Source: Aquabacterium sp. CECT 9606 (GTDB taxonomy: Bacteria > Pseudomonadota > Gammaproteobacteria > Burkholderiales > Burkholderiaceae_C). From it: a stretch of DNA of 64,000 nt. Below the pieces are notes generated by a model. The model was given only the letters and a program-made list of their open reading frames with translations. It was not told the origin of the DNA and did not search any database. This document shows, piece by piece, positions 10,978-19,346 of this stretch. The stretch covers positions 186,001 through 250,000 of the forward strand of contig NZ_CAKKNB010000001.1 in NCBI RefSeq assembly GCF_918741295.1, given 5' to 3'. Position 1 is the stretch's first letter; each line of letters begins with the position of its first letter. A program made the translations under genes and the position numbers.

Positions 10978-11050
10978 AGCATGGCTTGAAGAGCATTGGT
11001 ACGTTGATGGGTTTCGGGTTCGGGCTTCGCACCAGGTGTTGTGGCCGGTG
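10978..11050 (+). repeat. Direct repeat copy B (degenerate hydrolase-gene tail)
   Basis: Starts with the same 22 bases as copy A at 9886 and follows it with several substitutions and a few inserted bases, ending at GTTGTGGCCGGTGGATG. It lies just after the end of the hipA remnant and no longer encodes a meaningful peptide. Either it marks a duplication made when hipBA was inserted, or it is the leftover of a second hydrolase gene. Confidence 0.7.
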
Positions 11051-11410
11051 GATGTGTTGGTCAGCAGCGTTGATGCGTGAGCGGGCTCGGCCAGGGGGCA
11101 TGCCAGAGCCCTATCGTGGGTGTCTGGTCAAGGCTGGAGGCGGTCGCAAAGCAGGTACCGTCTGCATGACCGCGTCCTTGAAAACCATCTGAACACCCCC
11201 CGCGAAAGGTCATGCCCGGATCCCTGCAACTAAGGGGGTGCCAGGCACCCCACGCGCCTTCGGCCCGCCTGCGCGGTTAGACTGTGCCCACAAACAGACC
11301 AAGCACAGGCAGGGGGAAAGGAAATGCGAATGAACGCTCCACCGCGTCCCCCTGCGGACTTGGCGACCGTCCTCCCTTTTTCATTCAAACAGCATTTCCA
11401 TCGCATCGAC
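11051..11410. other. Gene-free stretch upstream of the HAF-repeat protein
   Basis: No credible coding sequence is present in these 360 bases. The stretch contains the 17-bp palindrome at 11235-11251 and, beyond it, the presumed promoter and leader of the PEP-CTERM gene at 11411. No clear -35/-10 pair was recognised. Confidence 0.5.
11235..11251. repeat. 17-bp palindrome, REP-like hairpin
   Basis: GGGGTGCC-A-GGCACCCC is a perfect eight-base inverted repeat with a single central base. It resembles the core of REP-type elements that circulate with Y1 (RAYT) transposases, but only one copy is seen in this window. It lies 160 bp upstream of the HAF-repeat gene and could instead act as a terminator or operator. 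Confidence 0.4.
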
Positions 11411-12529
11411 ATGACCAAGAAATACATCCGGGCTGTGGCCATGGCCGCCGCGGCGGTCTCCGCAATGGCCTATGCCGGCCTGACCCAGGCGGCCCCCACG
11501 CCGGCTCTGCAACTGACCCTCCTCGACAGCGCGGGCGCGCGTTTCAGCGAGGCCAACGCCATTGCCAACAGCGGTGCCATCGTCGGCGCGGCGGCCCAGG
11601 ACTGGGGCATCGCCTTCCGCGCCACGGCATGGCAAGGCGGCGCCTTCAACGTCGTGGGCGGCAACGCCTCGCGCGCCCTCGGCGTCAATGACGCAGGGCA
11701 GTCCGTCGGCCTGACCTATTGGCGTTATAACGAGACGCACGCCATGGTGTGGTCCAACGGCACCGCCAAGGATCTGCACACCTTCGGCGCCTACAAGAGC
11801 GAAGCCCGCGACATCAATGCCTCCGGCAAGGTGGCCGGCTGGGCGTTTTACACCGTCATCCCGATCGCCACGGTGTGGGACGCCTCGACCGGCCAGCGCA
11901 CCGACCTGAGCGGCATCGAAAGCGAAGCCTACGCCATCAACGACAGCGGGCAGGTGGCCGGCTGGCAGAACGTGGGCGGTTACATGCACGCCACCGTGTG
12001 GACGGGCACGCAGGCCATCGACCTGGGCATTCCCGGCCAGGGCAGCTTGGCACGCGGCATCAACGAATCCGGTCTGGTGGTGGGCACCAGTTCGGACAGC
12101 AACTGGACCAACTTCGCCACGGTCTGGAACGGCACTGTGGCCACCCGGCTGAGTTCTTTGTCCTACGGCGACAGCCACGCCTGGGACATCAACAACCACG
12201 GTCTGGTCGTCGGCAACTCGCGTGACCCCGGCACGGGGGGCCAACACGCCACCCTGTGGGTCGGTACGGACATCGTCGATCTCAACACCTACCTGGATCC
12301 TGCACTGGCGCTCCAGGGTTGGGTGTTGACCACTGCCACTGGCGTCAACGACCAGGGCTGGATCGTCGGCATGGCCGAGCAATCGATCAACGGCGACCTC
12401 AAGCGCAGCGCCTTCCTGCTCTCGCCCATTCCCGAGCCCTCGGCCTATGGCATGGCCCTGGCGGGCCTGGGCGTGACGGCCCTCATGTCCCGCCGCCGGC
12501 AGCGCCGGAACGTCACCCAGACCTGCTGA
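11411..12529 (+). CDS. HAF-repeat secreted protein with PEP-CTERM sorting signal
   Basis: Protein of 372 residues. An N-terminal signal peptide (about 1-29, ending in LTQAA) is followed by at least six HAF-type repeats of 35-40 residues built on a G/A-x-IN-x-sG-x-VVG core; examples are ARDINASGKVAGW, AYAINDSGQVAGW, ARGINESGLVVGT and AWDINNHGLVVGN. The C-terminus is a textbook PEP-CTERM tripartite signal: PEPSAYGMALAGLG, a hydrophobic helix, then the basic cluster SRRRQRR. Exosortase would cleave this and hand the protein to the cell surface or extracellular matrix. The ATG at 11411 was chosen because it directly precedes the signal peptide. The function of HAF proteins is unknown. Confidence 0.88.
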   Translation: MTKKYIRAVAMAAAAVSAMAYAGLTQAAPTPALQLTLLDSAGARFSEANAIANSGAIVGAAAQDWGIAFRATAWQGGAFNVVGGNASRALGVNDAGQSVGLTYWRYNETHAMVWSNGTAKDLHTFGAYKSEARDINASGKVAGWAFYTVIPIATVWDASTGQRTDLSGIESEAYAINDSGQVAGWQNVGGYMHATVWTGTQAIDLGIPGQGSLARGINESGLVVGTSSDSNWTNFATVWNGTVATRLSSLSYGDSHAWDINNHGLVVGNSRDPGTGGQHATLWVGTDIVDLNTYLDPALALQGWVLTTATGVNDQGWIVGMAEQSINGDLKRSAFLLSPIPEPSAYGMALAGLGVTALMSRRRQRRNVTQTC

Positions 12530-12556
12530 GCAACAGCAGGCCCCACGGCGGGATCG

Positions 12557-12580
12557 GCGGCCGGGCATGATGCCGGCCGC
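12557..12580 (+). terminator. GC-rich stem-loop after the HAF-repeat gene
   Basis: GCGGCCGG (12557-12564) pairs with CCGGCCGC (12573-12580) and the stem can be extended across a single bulged G. It lies 28 bp after the stop codon. No T tract follows, so it may only slow or protect the 3' end of the mRNA. Confidence 0.4.
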
Positions 12581-13153
12581 TGCCCCCAGGGCGCTTCAAC
12601 GCGCGGCGTCCGCCACCGCGCCGACATGCGCGAGCAGGCGCTCGACGCAGAAGCCGGTAGCCTGCCAGACGTCCGACGCGCCATAGGATAAAGGCCTGCC
12701 CCGCATGCGGGAAGTCTCACGCGCACATCGTCTGGCCATCCCGCGACCTTTACCAGCGTGTCGGCCGGGTCGCCTTCCAGGCCGTCTGTCACCTGGCTGG
12801 AGAAACCCCCAGATGGGCTGCTGCGCAGAAGGGCTCCATCCACAGATGTGCAATTGAAACACCAGCGGGATGCTCGGCGGCAAGGTTCGACAGCAAGATG
12901 TGTCTTTTCTCGAAAGACACGGTTACCCGTCACCTAGTGCACGACGCGCGGCGCTGACCGTCCGAGATCGCTGCGAAGCCGTCATTGGGGCTGGTGCGCT
13001 GAATGATCTCAACGGGTCGTTATGAGCAACCCAGCGCGCAGGCCCGAGAACATTGGAACAAATAGATGGTTCATGGCAATGAGCCTGCAATTGAATCCAT
13101 GGACAGTTCGCCGGTACCTTGGTACTGCTGGACATCCAACGCCCAGCTACCCG
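12581..13153. other. Gene-free stretch of about 570 bp
   Basis: Nothing recognisable was found. Short open frames exist on both strands (for example 12596-12883 minus), but their compositions show no domain, signal peptide or ribosome-binding site. It separates the HAF-repeat gene from the convergent end of the biosynthetic operon and may hold degraded DNA. Confidence 0.5.
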
Positions 13154-14308
13154 TCAAACCCGGTCAGTGTGAACCTCGCTCAATGTCCAGTCCGCCCGGG
13201 CTTCAACCAAAGCCTTGAAACCGTCATCCCCGCAAGTCCAGCCCAGCGTCTCGAACTGGTGGGCTTGCTGGCGAAAACCAGCTCTACGCAACTCACGCTC
13301 CACATCCTGCCGGTACGAGGTCATGGTCACGTACTCGACCTGGTGGCGCCAGGCTTCTTCCAGCGCGGTCCACAACAAAGCTCGCAAGGCGGGCCGGCCG
13401 ATGGGCAATGGCACCACCAGGTCCACGATGGTCAGTGCCTGGCGCCCGTCGTCCAGTGGCGTCAGTTGCGTGGCCATGTAGCCGACCAAGCGGCCTTTTG
13501 ACCAAGCACCCCACACCTGCGATGCGCCACGTGGGTTGTCGAGCAGGCGCCAGTTCAACTGCGCCGGTGTGCGTTCGGCATGCACCACCTCGTTGGTCTC
13601 CAGCTGGGCATTCAGCGCATTCAAAGCATCGTCCAGGCGAGCCCATGGCTTGATCTGGATGGACGATGGCAACCAGGGCGCCAACAGCAGCGCGCGGCCC
13701 AGCCGCATCATGGTTTCCAGGCCCATCGCCATGAGTTGCGGCAAGCCTGGCACCGGCAACCGCTTGCGCAGAAAGTGGCCCAGCTTCACGGGGTGCACAA
13801 AGCTGCGCCGATTGGGCAGGGTGTCGAACAGGCGGCTGACCATGCCGATGGAGTTGGCGTTCGCGCCGATGGCCAAGGTGGCTGTGGTTTGCGCTTGAAT
13901 GAACAGGTTGAGCCAGACGCCCAAGCCCACGCTTTCCAGCTCGGGTTGGATCAGGATGTCCATCAGGGACAGAGCCGGGCAGGACTGGCCGCCGCACTGC
14001 AGCACCAGGTCTTGCGTGCCTACCATGCCCAGCAACGCACCATCGCGCACCAGCACCCAGCATTCGCCACCCCCGGCTTGGGGGCGGCCAAGTCGATAGC
14101 GCCAGGCCATGTAGGCCTGGTCATCCCAGTCGATGTCGGTGCCGATCACGCGGGTGCGCAAGGCCAGAATGGCGGGCAGGTCTGACCAGACCGCGTGGCG
14201 AACGCTGGCCGTCAACTCTTCGGCGCTCATGCCCAAGGCCCGCGACACCAGGCGGGTGGTTTGGGCCAGTGAGGGGCGGGGTCGTGGGCGGGTACTGCTG
14301 TTGCTCAC
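13154..14308 (-). CDS. GNAT-type acyltransferase with two related domains
   Basis: Protein of 384 residues, last gene of the eight-gene operon. Residues about 35-180 look like one GNAT domain (VRHAVWSDLPAILALRTRVIG; SLMDILIQPELESVGLGVWL, where a beta strand precedes the acyl-CoA pyrophosphate loop region). Residues about 230-370 look like a second, more diverged one ending in AGFRQQAHQFETLGW. Such enzymes transfer acyl groups from acyl-CoA or acyl-ACP to an amine. In the context of two ACPs and a KAS III-like protein, an N-acylation step using an ACP-bound chain is a reasonable guess. The canonical R-GxG-A loop is weak, so family membership is moderate and the substrate unknown. Confidence 0.65.
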   Translation of the reverse strand: MSNSSTRPRPRPSLAQTTRLVSRALGMSAEELTASVRHAVWSDLPAILALRTRVIGTDIDWDDQAYMAWRYRLGRPQAGGGECWVLVRDGALLGMVGTQDLVLQCGGQSCPALSLMDILIQPELESVGLGVWLNLFIQAQTTATLAIGANANSIGMVSRLFDTLPNRRSFVHPVKLGHFLRKRLPVPGLPQLMAMGLETMMRLGRALLLAPWLPSSIQIKPWARLDDALNALNAQLETNEVVHAERTPAQLNWRLLDNPRGASQVWGAWSKGRLVGYMATQLTPLDDGRQALTIVDLVVPLPIGRPALRALLWTALEEAWRHQVEYVTMTSYRQDVERELRRAGFRQQAHQFETLGWTCGDDGFKALVEARADWTLSEVHTDRV

Positions 14309-14315
14309 GACGACT

Positions 14316-14564
14316 TCAGTCGCTCAGCGCGCCATGCCGCTTCAGAAAAACCAGGGCGTCGCCAATGCTTTGCATGCCGCGGGATTCTTCAGCGCTCAAC
14401 TCCAGCTGAAAACGCTCATCGATCTCGGCGATCAGCATCAGCGCGCCCATCGAGTCCCAACCGGGGATGCTTTCGCGCAGGACGTCCGGGCTCAGCTTGT
14501 CAACGGGCTCCATGAAGCATTCCGAGAACATGGCCAATGCCTCGGTGGTGGAGATGGGGTTCAA
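14316..14564 (-). CDS. Acyl carrier protein (operon copy 2)
   Basis: Small acidic four-helix carrier of 82 residues. The phosphopantetheine attachment serine is Ser38 in IPGWDSMGALML. The protein begins with TTG at 14564 (rc of CAA), which overlaps the stop of the KAS III-like gene as TTGA; no in-frame ATG gives the first helix. The overlap implies coupled translation. It is not the housekeeping fatty-acid AcpP, which has the DSLD motif and lies in the fab cluster elsewhere. It probably carries the acyl group handled by the neighbouring KAS III-like enzyme and GNAT. Confidence 0.85.
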   Translation of the reverse strand: MNPISTTEALAMFSECFMEPVDKLSPDVLRESIPGWDSMGALMLIAEIDERFQLELSAEESRGMQSIGDALVFLKRHGALSD

Positions 14565-15619
14565 AGGGGACTCCTTGGGGAGGGCGCGCCTGGCGCCTGG
14601 TAGGTGTGGTGAAGCAAGGGGGTGTCAGGGTGCAGGGTCATGATCGTGGCGCCCCAAGACAGGCCCACGCCGTAGCCCAGCAGCATCAGGCGCATGGGCT
14701 GGTCGCCGCGCTGGGCCAGTGAGCGGGTCAGCGTCAAAGGCACCGAGGGGCCGCCGCAATTGCCCATGTCCTCCAGGATGAATGGCACCCGGTCTTCAGG
14801 CAGTTCGCACTTCTTGATCAGGTGCTTCATGATGAAGCGGTTGGATTGGTGGAAGATGTATGAATCGATGTCGGCCACCTGCAGGCCAGCATAGGCCAGG
14901 GTGTCGTTGATCAGGGCGGGCACGCGCTTGATGGTGAAGTTGAAGACGCTGGCGCCATCCATGCGCAGGCGCAGATCGCGCGGGTCGGCGGGCCGTGGGT
15001 CGCGGAAAGCGCCGCCTTTGATGATCAGGCTGTCGGCGCCGCTGCCATCGGTGAACAGGCTGAACCAGGCTTCGTCTTGCGCATCGCCGGTGTGTTCCAA
15101 CGCCGTGGCCGAGCCGGCATCGCCAAACAGCAAACTGGTGGCCTGGTCTTGCGGGTCGATGAATAGGCTGGGCGTTTCGCCGTGCAGCACCAGGATGCGC
15201 TGGTGACCACCGCCGCGCAACATGGTGGCCGCCAAGTACAAGCCATAGGGGTAGCCCGAGCAGCCCAGCCCCACGTCGAAGGCCGCGCACTGGTCGCCGA
15301 GGCCCAGGCGCGCATGGACCACGCAACTGGACGAGGGCAGGAAGTAGTCGGGCGATTGGGTGACCATGATCAGGCCGGTGACCGATTCGGGGGCCCAGCC
15401 CAATGTGTTCAGCAGGCGCCGTGCGGCGTCGGTGCACAGATCGACGGCGGTGACGTCAGGCGTCACGACGTGGCGGTGGCGCACACCGGCCATGGAGACC
15501 ACCTTGCGCACTTCAACCGCGCCAAAGTCTTTGCCAGCTTCCAGGTTGTCGACGCGGTTCGGTGGCACGCAGGTGCTGACCCCAGCCACCTTGAAGCCAT
15601 GCAGGTGCGAAAAACTCAT
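14561..15619 (-). CDS. 3-oxoacyl-ACP synthase III-like enzyme (KAS III/CerJ type)
   Basis: Thiolase-fold enzyme of 352 residues. The catalytic triad of the FabH family is visible: Cys120 in DVGLGCSGYPYG, His257 in SYIFHQSNRFIM, and Asn287 in DMGNCGGPSVPLTL. The first residues, HLHGFKVAGVSTCVPPNRVD, are typical of FabH-like proteins in secondary metabolism. Such enzymes either condense acyl-CoA with malonyl-ACP or, as in CerJ, transfer an acyl group to oxygen or nitrogen. ATG at 15619 was preferred because the upstream frame runs into the methyltransferase gene, with which it overlaps by ATGA. It is followed by an overlapping ACP, its likely partner. Confidence 0.88.
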   Translation of the reverse strand: MSFSHLHGFKVAGVSTCVPPNRVDNLEAGKDFGAVEVRKVVSMAGVRHRHVVTPDVTAVDLCTDAARRLLNTLGWAPESVTGLIMVTQSPDYFLPSSSCVVHARLGLGDQCAAFDVGLGCSGYPYGLYLAATMLRGGGHQRILVLHGETPSLFIDPQDQATSLLFGDAGSATALEHTGDAQDEAWFSLFTDGSGADSLIIKGGAFRDPRPADPRDLRLRMDGASVFNFTIKRVPALINDTLAYAGLQVADIDSYIFHQSNRFIMKHLIKKCELPEDRVPFILEDMGNCGGPSVPLTLTRSLAQRGDQPMRLMLLGYGVGLSWGATIMTLHPDTPLLHHTYQAPGAPSPRSPL

Positions 15620-16533
15620 GCGGTGTCCTTGTGGCGGGCCAGGAAAGCGCGGGGCTGGCCTTCGGCATCCAGCACGCTGTCGATGGTGTCGTAATGACCG
15701 GTTTTGTTCAGCCACTGCAGCACCGCGGGGCCTTGGCCCAAGCCCACTTCAAAGGCCAGCCAACCGCCCGGGCGCAGGAAGCGTGGTGCTTCGCGCATCA
15801 GGCGCTGCAGGATGCGGATGCCGAAGGGGCCGCCGTCAAAGGCCAGCCGGGGCTCGAAGCCGACGATTTCGGTGGGCATGGTTTCCAGCTTGCCGGACGA
15901 GATGTAGGGCGGGTTGCACACCAGCAGGTCCACCTGCCCATGGAAGTTGGGCTCGTCAAAAGGGGCCAGCAAATCGCCGCTGCGCAGTTGCACGCGGTCT
16001 TGCAGGTCCAGGTGGTTGGCGTTGCGCTGGGCCAGGCTGACGGCGTCTTCTGACAGGTCGGCCGCGAAGACTTGCGCACGTGGCACGCCATGGGCCAAGG
16101 CCAGTGCCAGGTTGCCTGAGCCGGTGCAGACATCGATGACCATCACGGGGTCGTTGCCGCGTTCGGCAGCCAGGAGACGCAGCTTGTTCAGCGCGGCGTT
16201 GGCCAGCAGTTCCGTCTCGCTGCGGGGGATCAGGGCTTGTGGACCGGCCAGCAGTTCCAGGCCCATGAAGTGCTGGCGTCCGGTCAGGTGTGCCAGGGGC
16301 GTGCCGCCCAGGCGTTGGGCGGTCAGCTCGTCCAGCTTGAGGAACTGCGGGGCGGTCAATCCGGGCAAGGGTTGCCGCGTGGCGGCCTCGATGGACAAAG
16401 CTTGTCCGGCGGCCAGGTGCCACAGCGTTTGCAAGGCCGAGGCGCTGGTCTCTTCCGGCTTGTCGGGCAGGGTGCGCAGGGCCTCGTCCAGGCGGGCCAG
16501 GCGGTCGGTGAACAAGGGATGGTTCGTGTCCAT
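15616..16533 (-). CDS. HemK-like class I SAM methyltransferase
   Basis: Protein of 305 residues related to the glutamine N5-methyltransferases PrmC and PrmB. The SAM-binding loop is DVCTGSGN (residues 134-141) and the catalytic NPPY motif is at 207-210. The N-terminal helical domain that binds release factor in PrmC is present in outline but diverged. A real prmC normally sits next to prfA. Here the gene is inside an acyl-biosynthesis operon, 7 bp after the NAD-synthase-like gene and overlapping the KAS III-like gene, so it is more likely a paralogue that methylates the amide or another nitrogen of the operon's product. That role is inference. Confidence 0.8.
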   Translation of the reverse strand: MDTNHPLFTDRLARLDEALRTLPDKPEETSASALQTLWHLAAGQALSIEAATRQPLPGLTAPQFLKLDELTAQRLGGTPLAHLTGRQHFMGLELLAGPQALIPRSETELLANAALNKLRLLAAERGNDPVMVIDVCTGSGNLALALAHGVPRAQVFAADLSEDAVSLAQRNANHLDLQDRVQLRSGDLLAPFDEPNFHGQVDLLVCNPPYISSGKLETMPTEIVGFEPRLAFDGGPFGIRILQRLMREAPRFLRPGGWLAFEVGLGQGPAVLQWLNKTGHYDTIDSVLDAEGQPRAFLARHKDTA

Positions 16534-16540
16534 GTCGGGT

Positions 16541-17527
16541 TCAGTCAGACACCTGGGGGATGGGATCGACCAGGGCGGGGCGAGCGTGCAGGTAGTGCGT
16601 GGCGCGGCGCTTGGCCTCGATGTCGGTGTAGAGGTGGGTGGCCTGCGCTTCACTCAGGTTCAAGGCTTGCGCCAGTTCGGCGGCAGGGCGCTGGTGGTTG
16701 TGGGCCCACAAGGCCAGGTCCATCTGCGGGTAGGGCAGGGCGAAGTAGAACTCGTCCTGGCCTTGTTGCAGGCTGTAGGTGTCGGTGGTGGGCATGGCTG
16801 AGCACACCACCTCGGGCAGGCCCAGGTGCCGGGCCAGCGCGTACACCTGCGTCTTGTACAGGTGGGCGATGGGCTTGATGTCGGCGGCGCCATCGCCGTT
16901 CTTCACGAAGAAGCCCTGGTCGTATTCAAGCCGGTTGGGCGTGCCGATCACGGCGTAGTTCAGACGGTCGGCGTGGAAGTACTCCACGGTCTTGCGGATG
17001 CGCTGCTTGTGGTTCGTGGCGGCCACGATCTGCAGGTACTCGCGCAAGGGCAGGCGGGCTTCGTGCTGCAGGCCATCAGGCGATTGCACGATGAGTTTGA
17101 AGAAGTTGATGCGGCCCTCCACGCCGCCCGCGATGGCGATCTTGCTCTTCCACGCATCGTTGTAATCGGGGAAGACGGCGCGCATGGCCTCATCGCGCCA
17201 GCGGTAGCAGCCGATGGCCTCGACCGTGGGGCCGATGTTCTCAAGCAGGTAGGTGATGCCCAGCTGCTCGGCCACCAGTTGGCCCTGATCGGCGCTGCCG
17301 GCGCTGGAGTCGCGCTCGGGCATCAAGAGACCGAAGACCTTCTTGGGCCCCAGGGCGCGCACGGCCAGGGCGGCGCACACCGAGCTGTCCACGCCGCCCG
17401 ACAGGCCCAGCACCACGCCGCGTTTGTGAAAGCCACGCAGCGAATCGACCATGTGGCGGCCGATGCGATCGACCTCGGCCGTGCAGTCCAGCGCCAGCAC
17501 ATCGGGGGTGAGGGGGGGCGTGCTCAT
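16541..17527 (-). CDS. NAD-synthase-like ATP-pyrophosphatase (NadE family, ammonia type)
   Basis: Protein of 328 residues with the adenine-nucleotide alpha-hydrolase P-loop SGGVDSS at 43-49, GTPNRLEYDQGFFVKNGDG and KTQVYALARHLGLP, all typical of NadE. There is no glutaminase domain. NadE adenylates a carboxyl group and replaces AMP with ammonia. In this operon, together with a glutamine amidotransferase-like gene, it may make an amide of the pathway intermediate rather than NAD. Compared with E. coli NadE (275 residues) it has an insert around residues 95-150 (GCYRWRDEAMRAVFPDYNDA). If it turned out to be the only nadE in the genome, it could be housekeeping. Confidence 0.8.
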   Translation of the reverse strand: MSTPPLTPDVLALDCTAEVDRIGRHMVDSLRGFHKRGVVLGLSGGVDSSVCAALAVRALGPKKVFGLLMPERDSSAGSADQGQLVAEQLGITYLLENIGPTVEAIGCYRWRDEAMRAVFPDYNDAWKSKIAIAGGVEGRINFFKLIVQSPDGLQHEARLPLREYLQIVAATNHKQRIRKTVEYFHADRLNYAVIGTPNRLEYDQGFFVKNGDGAADIKPIAHLYKTQVYALARHLGLPEVVCSAMPTTDTYSLQQGQDEFYFALPYPQMDLALWAHNHQRPAAELAQALNLSEAQATHLYTDIEAKRRATHYLHARPALVDPIPQVSD

Positions 17528-17531
17528 GAAC

Positions 17532-17783
17532 TCAGGCGGCCTTCTTGCGGTTGACGTAGGCCTCGATGGCGTTCAGGCCGTCCAGGTTCTCGGGCACCAT
17601 GTCTTCGTCGGCCACCTGGATGCCGAAGGTGTCTTCGATGAAGACGATGAGTTCGAGGAAGCCGGTGGAGTCGACGATGTGCAGTTCCAGCAGCGAGTCG
17701 GCGTCGCTGAAAGGTTGTTCGTCGGACCCCATGATGAAGTTGTCGACGATGTACTGGCGGACCTGGTCTTTGATGCTGGACAT
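17532..17783 (-). CDS. Acyl carrier protein (operon copy 1)
   Basis: Carrier protein of 83 residues. Ser39 in LHIVDSTGFLELIVFIED is the phosphopantetheine site (DST in place of the usual DSL). Strongly acidic helix II and the usual four-helix pattern are present. It lies 36 bp after the AMP-dependent ligase and 4 bp before the NAD-synthase-like gene. This places it as the acceptor for the ligase, as seen in loading modules where a stand-alone ligase charges a free-standing ACP. Clearly different in sequence from the second ACP of the operon. Confidence 0.87.
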   Translation of the reverse strand: MSSIKDQVRQYIVDNFIMGSDEQPFSDADSLLELHIVDSTGFLELIVFIEDTFGIQVADEDMVPENLDGLNAIEAYVNRKKAA

Positions 17784-17819
17784 GTTGCTTCGCTTGAATG
17801 ATGGTGTCGGTGGGTGGGC

Positions 17820-19346
17820 TCAGTTCAGCCCGGTCTTCTTGATCTTGCCGGTGTCGGTGGTGGGCAGTGATTCGACGAACTCGACGTGCTTGGGTGCCAT
17901 GAAACTTTCCAGGCGGCTCAAGCAGTGCTTGATCACGTCGCGCTCGCTCAAGGTGATGCCGGCTTTCAGCACCACGAAGGCCTTGACGGCCTGGCCCAGC
18001 AGCTCGTCGGGCACGCCCACCACGGCGGCTTCGTAGACGCCTTCATGCGCGTACAGGGCGTTCTCGACTTCGCGTGGGCTGACCTTCTCGCCGCGGCTCT
18101 TGATGATGTCGTCCTTGCGTGACACAAAGTAGAGGTAGCCCTCGGCGTCGGTGCGGAACAGGTCGCCGGAGTACAGCACCATTTCGCCCGGCAGCGGGCC
18201 GGGCTTGAGGCGCTTGGCGGTTTCCAGCGGCTTTTCCCAATAGCCGCGCATGACGTTGCTGCCGCGGATCACCAGCTCGCCCGCGCTGCCGTGGGGCAGA
18301 CGCTGGCCATCTTCATCGACCAGCCAGACTTCTTCATTGGGCATGCCCCGGCCCACGCTGGTGGGGCGGATGTCGAGTTGATCCGGTGGCAGGTAGGTGA
18401 CGCGCTTGCACTCGGTCAGCCCGTACATCGAGAACAGCAAGGCTTGCGGGAACAGCTCGCGCAACTGGCGGATGCGTTCCTCAGGCAGGGCGGCGGCCGT
18501 GTTGGTGATCATGCGCAGGCTGGCCAATTCGTGCGTGGCCAGGGTCTTCAGGCCCATCAGCATGGAGAACATGGTGGGCACGCCGGGGAAGACGGTGACG
18601 CGTTCGCGCGCCATCACTTCAAGCACCTTGACGGGGAAGGTGAAGGAGCGCTCCAGCACCACCGTGGCGCCCACCGCGAAGGCCATCAGCACCTGGTACA
18701 GGCCGTAGTCAAAGGCCAAGGGCAAGGCGCACAAGATGATGTCGTTCTCGACCAGGCCCAGGTAGGTGCTGACCGAGCGCATGGCCGAGACCATGTTGAG
18801 GTGGCTGAGCATCACGCCCTTGGGGTCGCCGGTGGAGCCCGAGGTGTAGATGATGCTGGCCAGGTCCTGGTCAATGAGTGCAGGCTCTTGCCACGGGGCA
18901 CCACCAGGCAGGCCAGTGAAGGGGCGGGTGCGTTCATCCAGGGCCTCGCTTGGGCCAATGACCAGCACCGTGTGCACGCTCTCATTGAGCGCCAGGGCCG
19001 CCTGGTAGCAGGATGCCAGCGAGGTCTGCGTGATCAAGGCGCTGGCCCGCGCATCGTTCAACAGGTAGGCCAGCTTGTCTTGCTTGGTCAAGGGGTTGAT
19101 GGGCATGAACACCGCGCCCGCCTTCAGGGCCGCGAAGATGCCCACCACCATCTCGACCGTGTTGTCCATGAACAGCGCCACGCGGTCGCCACGCTGGATG
19201 CCACGGCGTTGCAAGGCCAAGGCCAGTTGCTCGACCTGATCGCGCAACTGCGCGTAGCTGTGGCGTTGCTCACCGCAGACCAGCGCGGTTTTGTCGGGCA
19301 GGCGCGCTGCGGTCTGGTCAAAAAAGTGGTGCAGCAGCATGCTCAT
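17820..19346 (-). CDS. Acyl-CoA/acyl-ACP ligase (AMP-forming)
   Basis: ANL-superfamily adenylating enzyme of 508 residues. Motifs in order: the ATP-binding P-loop YTSGSTGDPKG (167-177), FSMYGLTECKRVTYLP, the YSGDLFRTDAEGYLYFVSRKDD-type hinge with the conserved Asp (LYSGDLF), and the C-terminal catalytic lysine in DTGKIKK (about 501). It resembles acyl-CoA ligases found beside exosortase-A genes and in small acyl-ACP pathways. The ATG at 19346 overlaps the stop of the amidotransferase gene (ATGA). Upstream in-frame codons would extend the protein into that gene. With an ACP gene directly behind it, it most likely loads an acid onto that ACP; the acid is unknown. Confidence 0.88.
   Translation of the reverse strand: MSMLLHHFFDQTAARLPDKTALVCGEQRHSYAQLRDQVEQLALALQRRGIQRGDRVALFMDNTVEMVVGIFAALKAGAVFMPINPLTKQDKLAYLLNDARASALITQTSLASCYQAALALNESVHTVLVIGPSEALDERTRPFTGLPGGAPWQEPALIDQDLASIIYTSGSTGDPKGVMLSHLNMVSAMRSVSTYLGLVENDIILCALPLAFDYGLYQVLMAFAVGATVVLERSFTFPVKVLEVMARERVTVFPGVPTMFSMLMGLKTLATHELASLRMITNTAAALPEERIRQLRELFPQALLFSMYGLTECKRVTYLPPDQLDIRPTSVGRGMPNEEVWLVDEDGQRLPHGSAGELVIRGSNVMRGYWEKPLETAKRLKPGPLPGEMVLYSGDLFRTDAEGYLYFVSRKDDIIKSRGEKVSPREVENALYAHEGVYEAAVVGVPDELLGQAVKAFVVLKAGITLSERDVIKHCLSRLESFMAPKHVEFVESLPTTDTGKIKKTGLN

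Noticed and set aside
11244..11258. A second GG-N10-GC sigma-54-like site upstream of the HAF-repeat gene
   Set aside because: Only the GG and GC dinucleotides match and it overlaps the 17-bp palindrome; such matches are frequent by chance in GC-rich DNA.
12596..12883. A 95-residue minus-strand frame in the gap after the HAF-repeat gene
   Set aside because: No recognised domain, composition rich in Arg and Pro, no ribosome-binding site. Left as gene-free.
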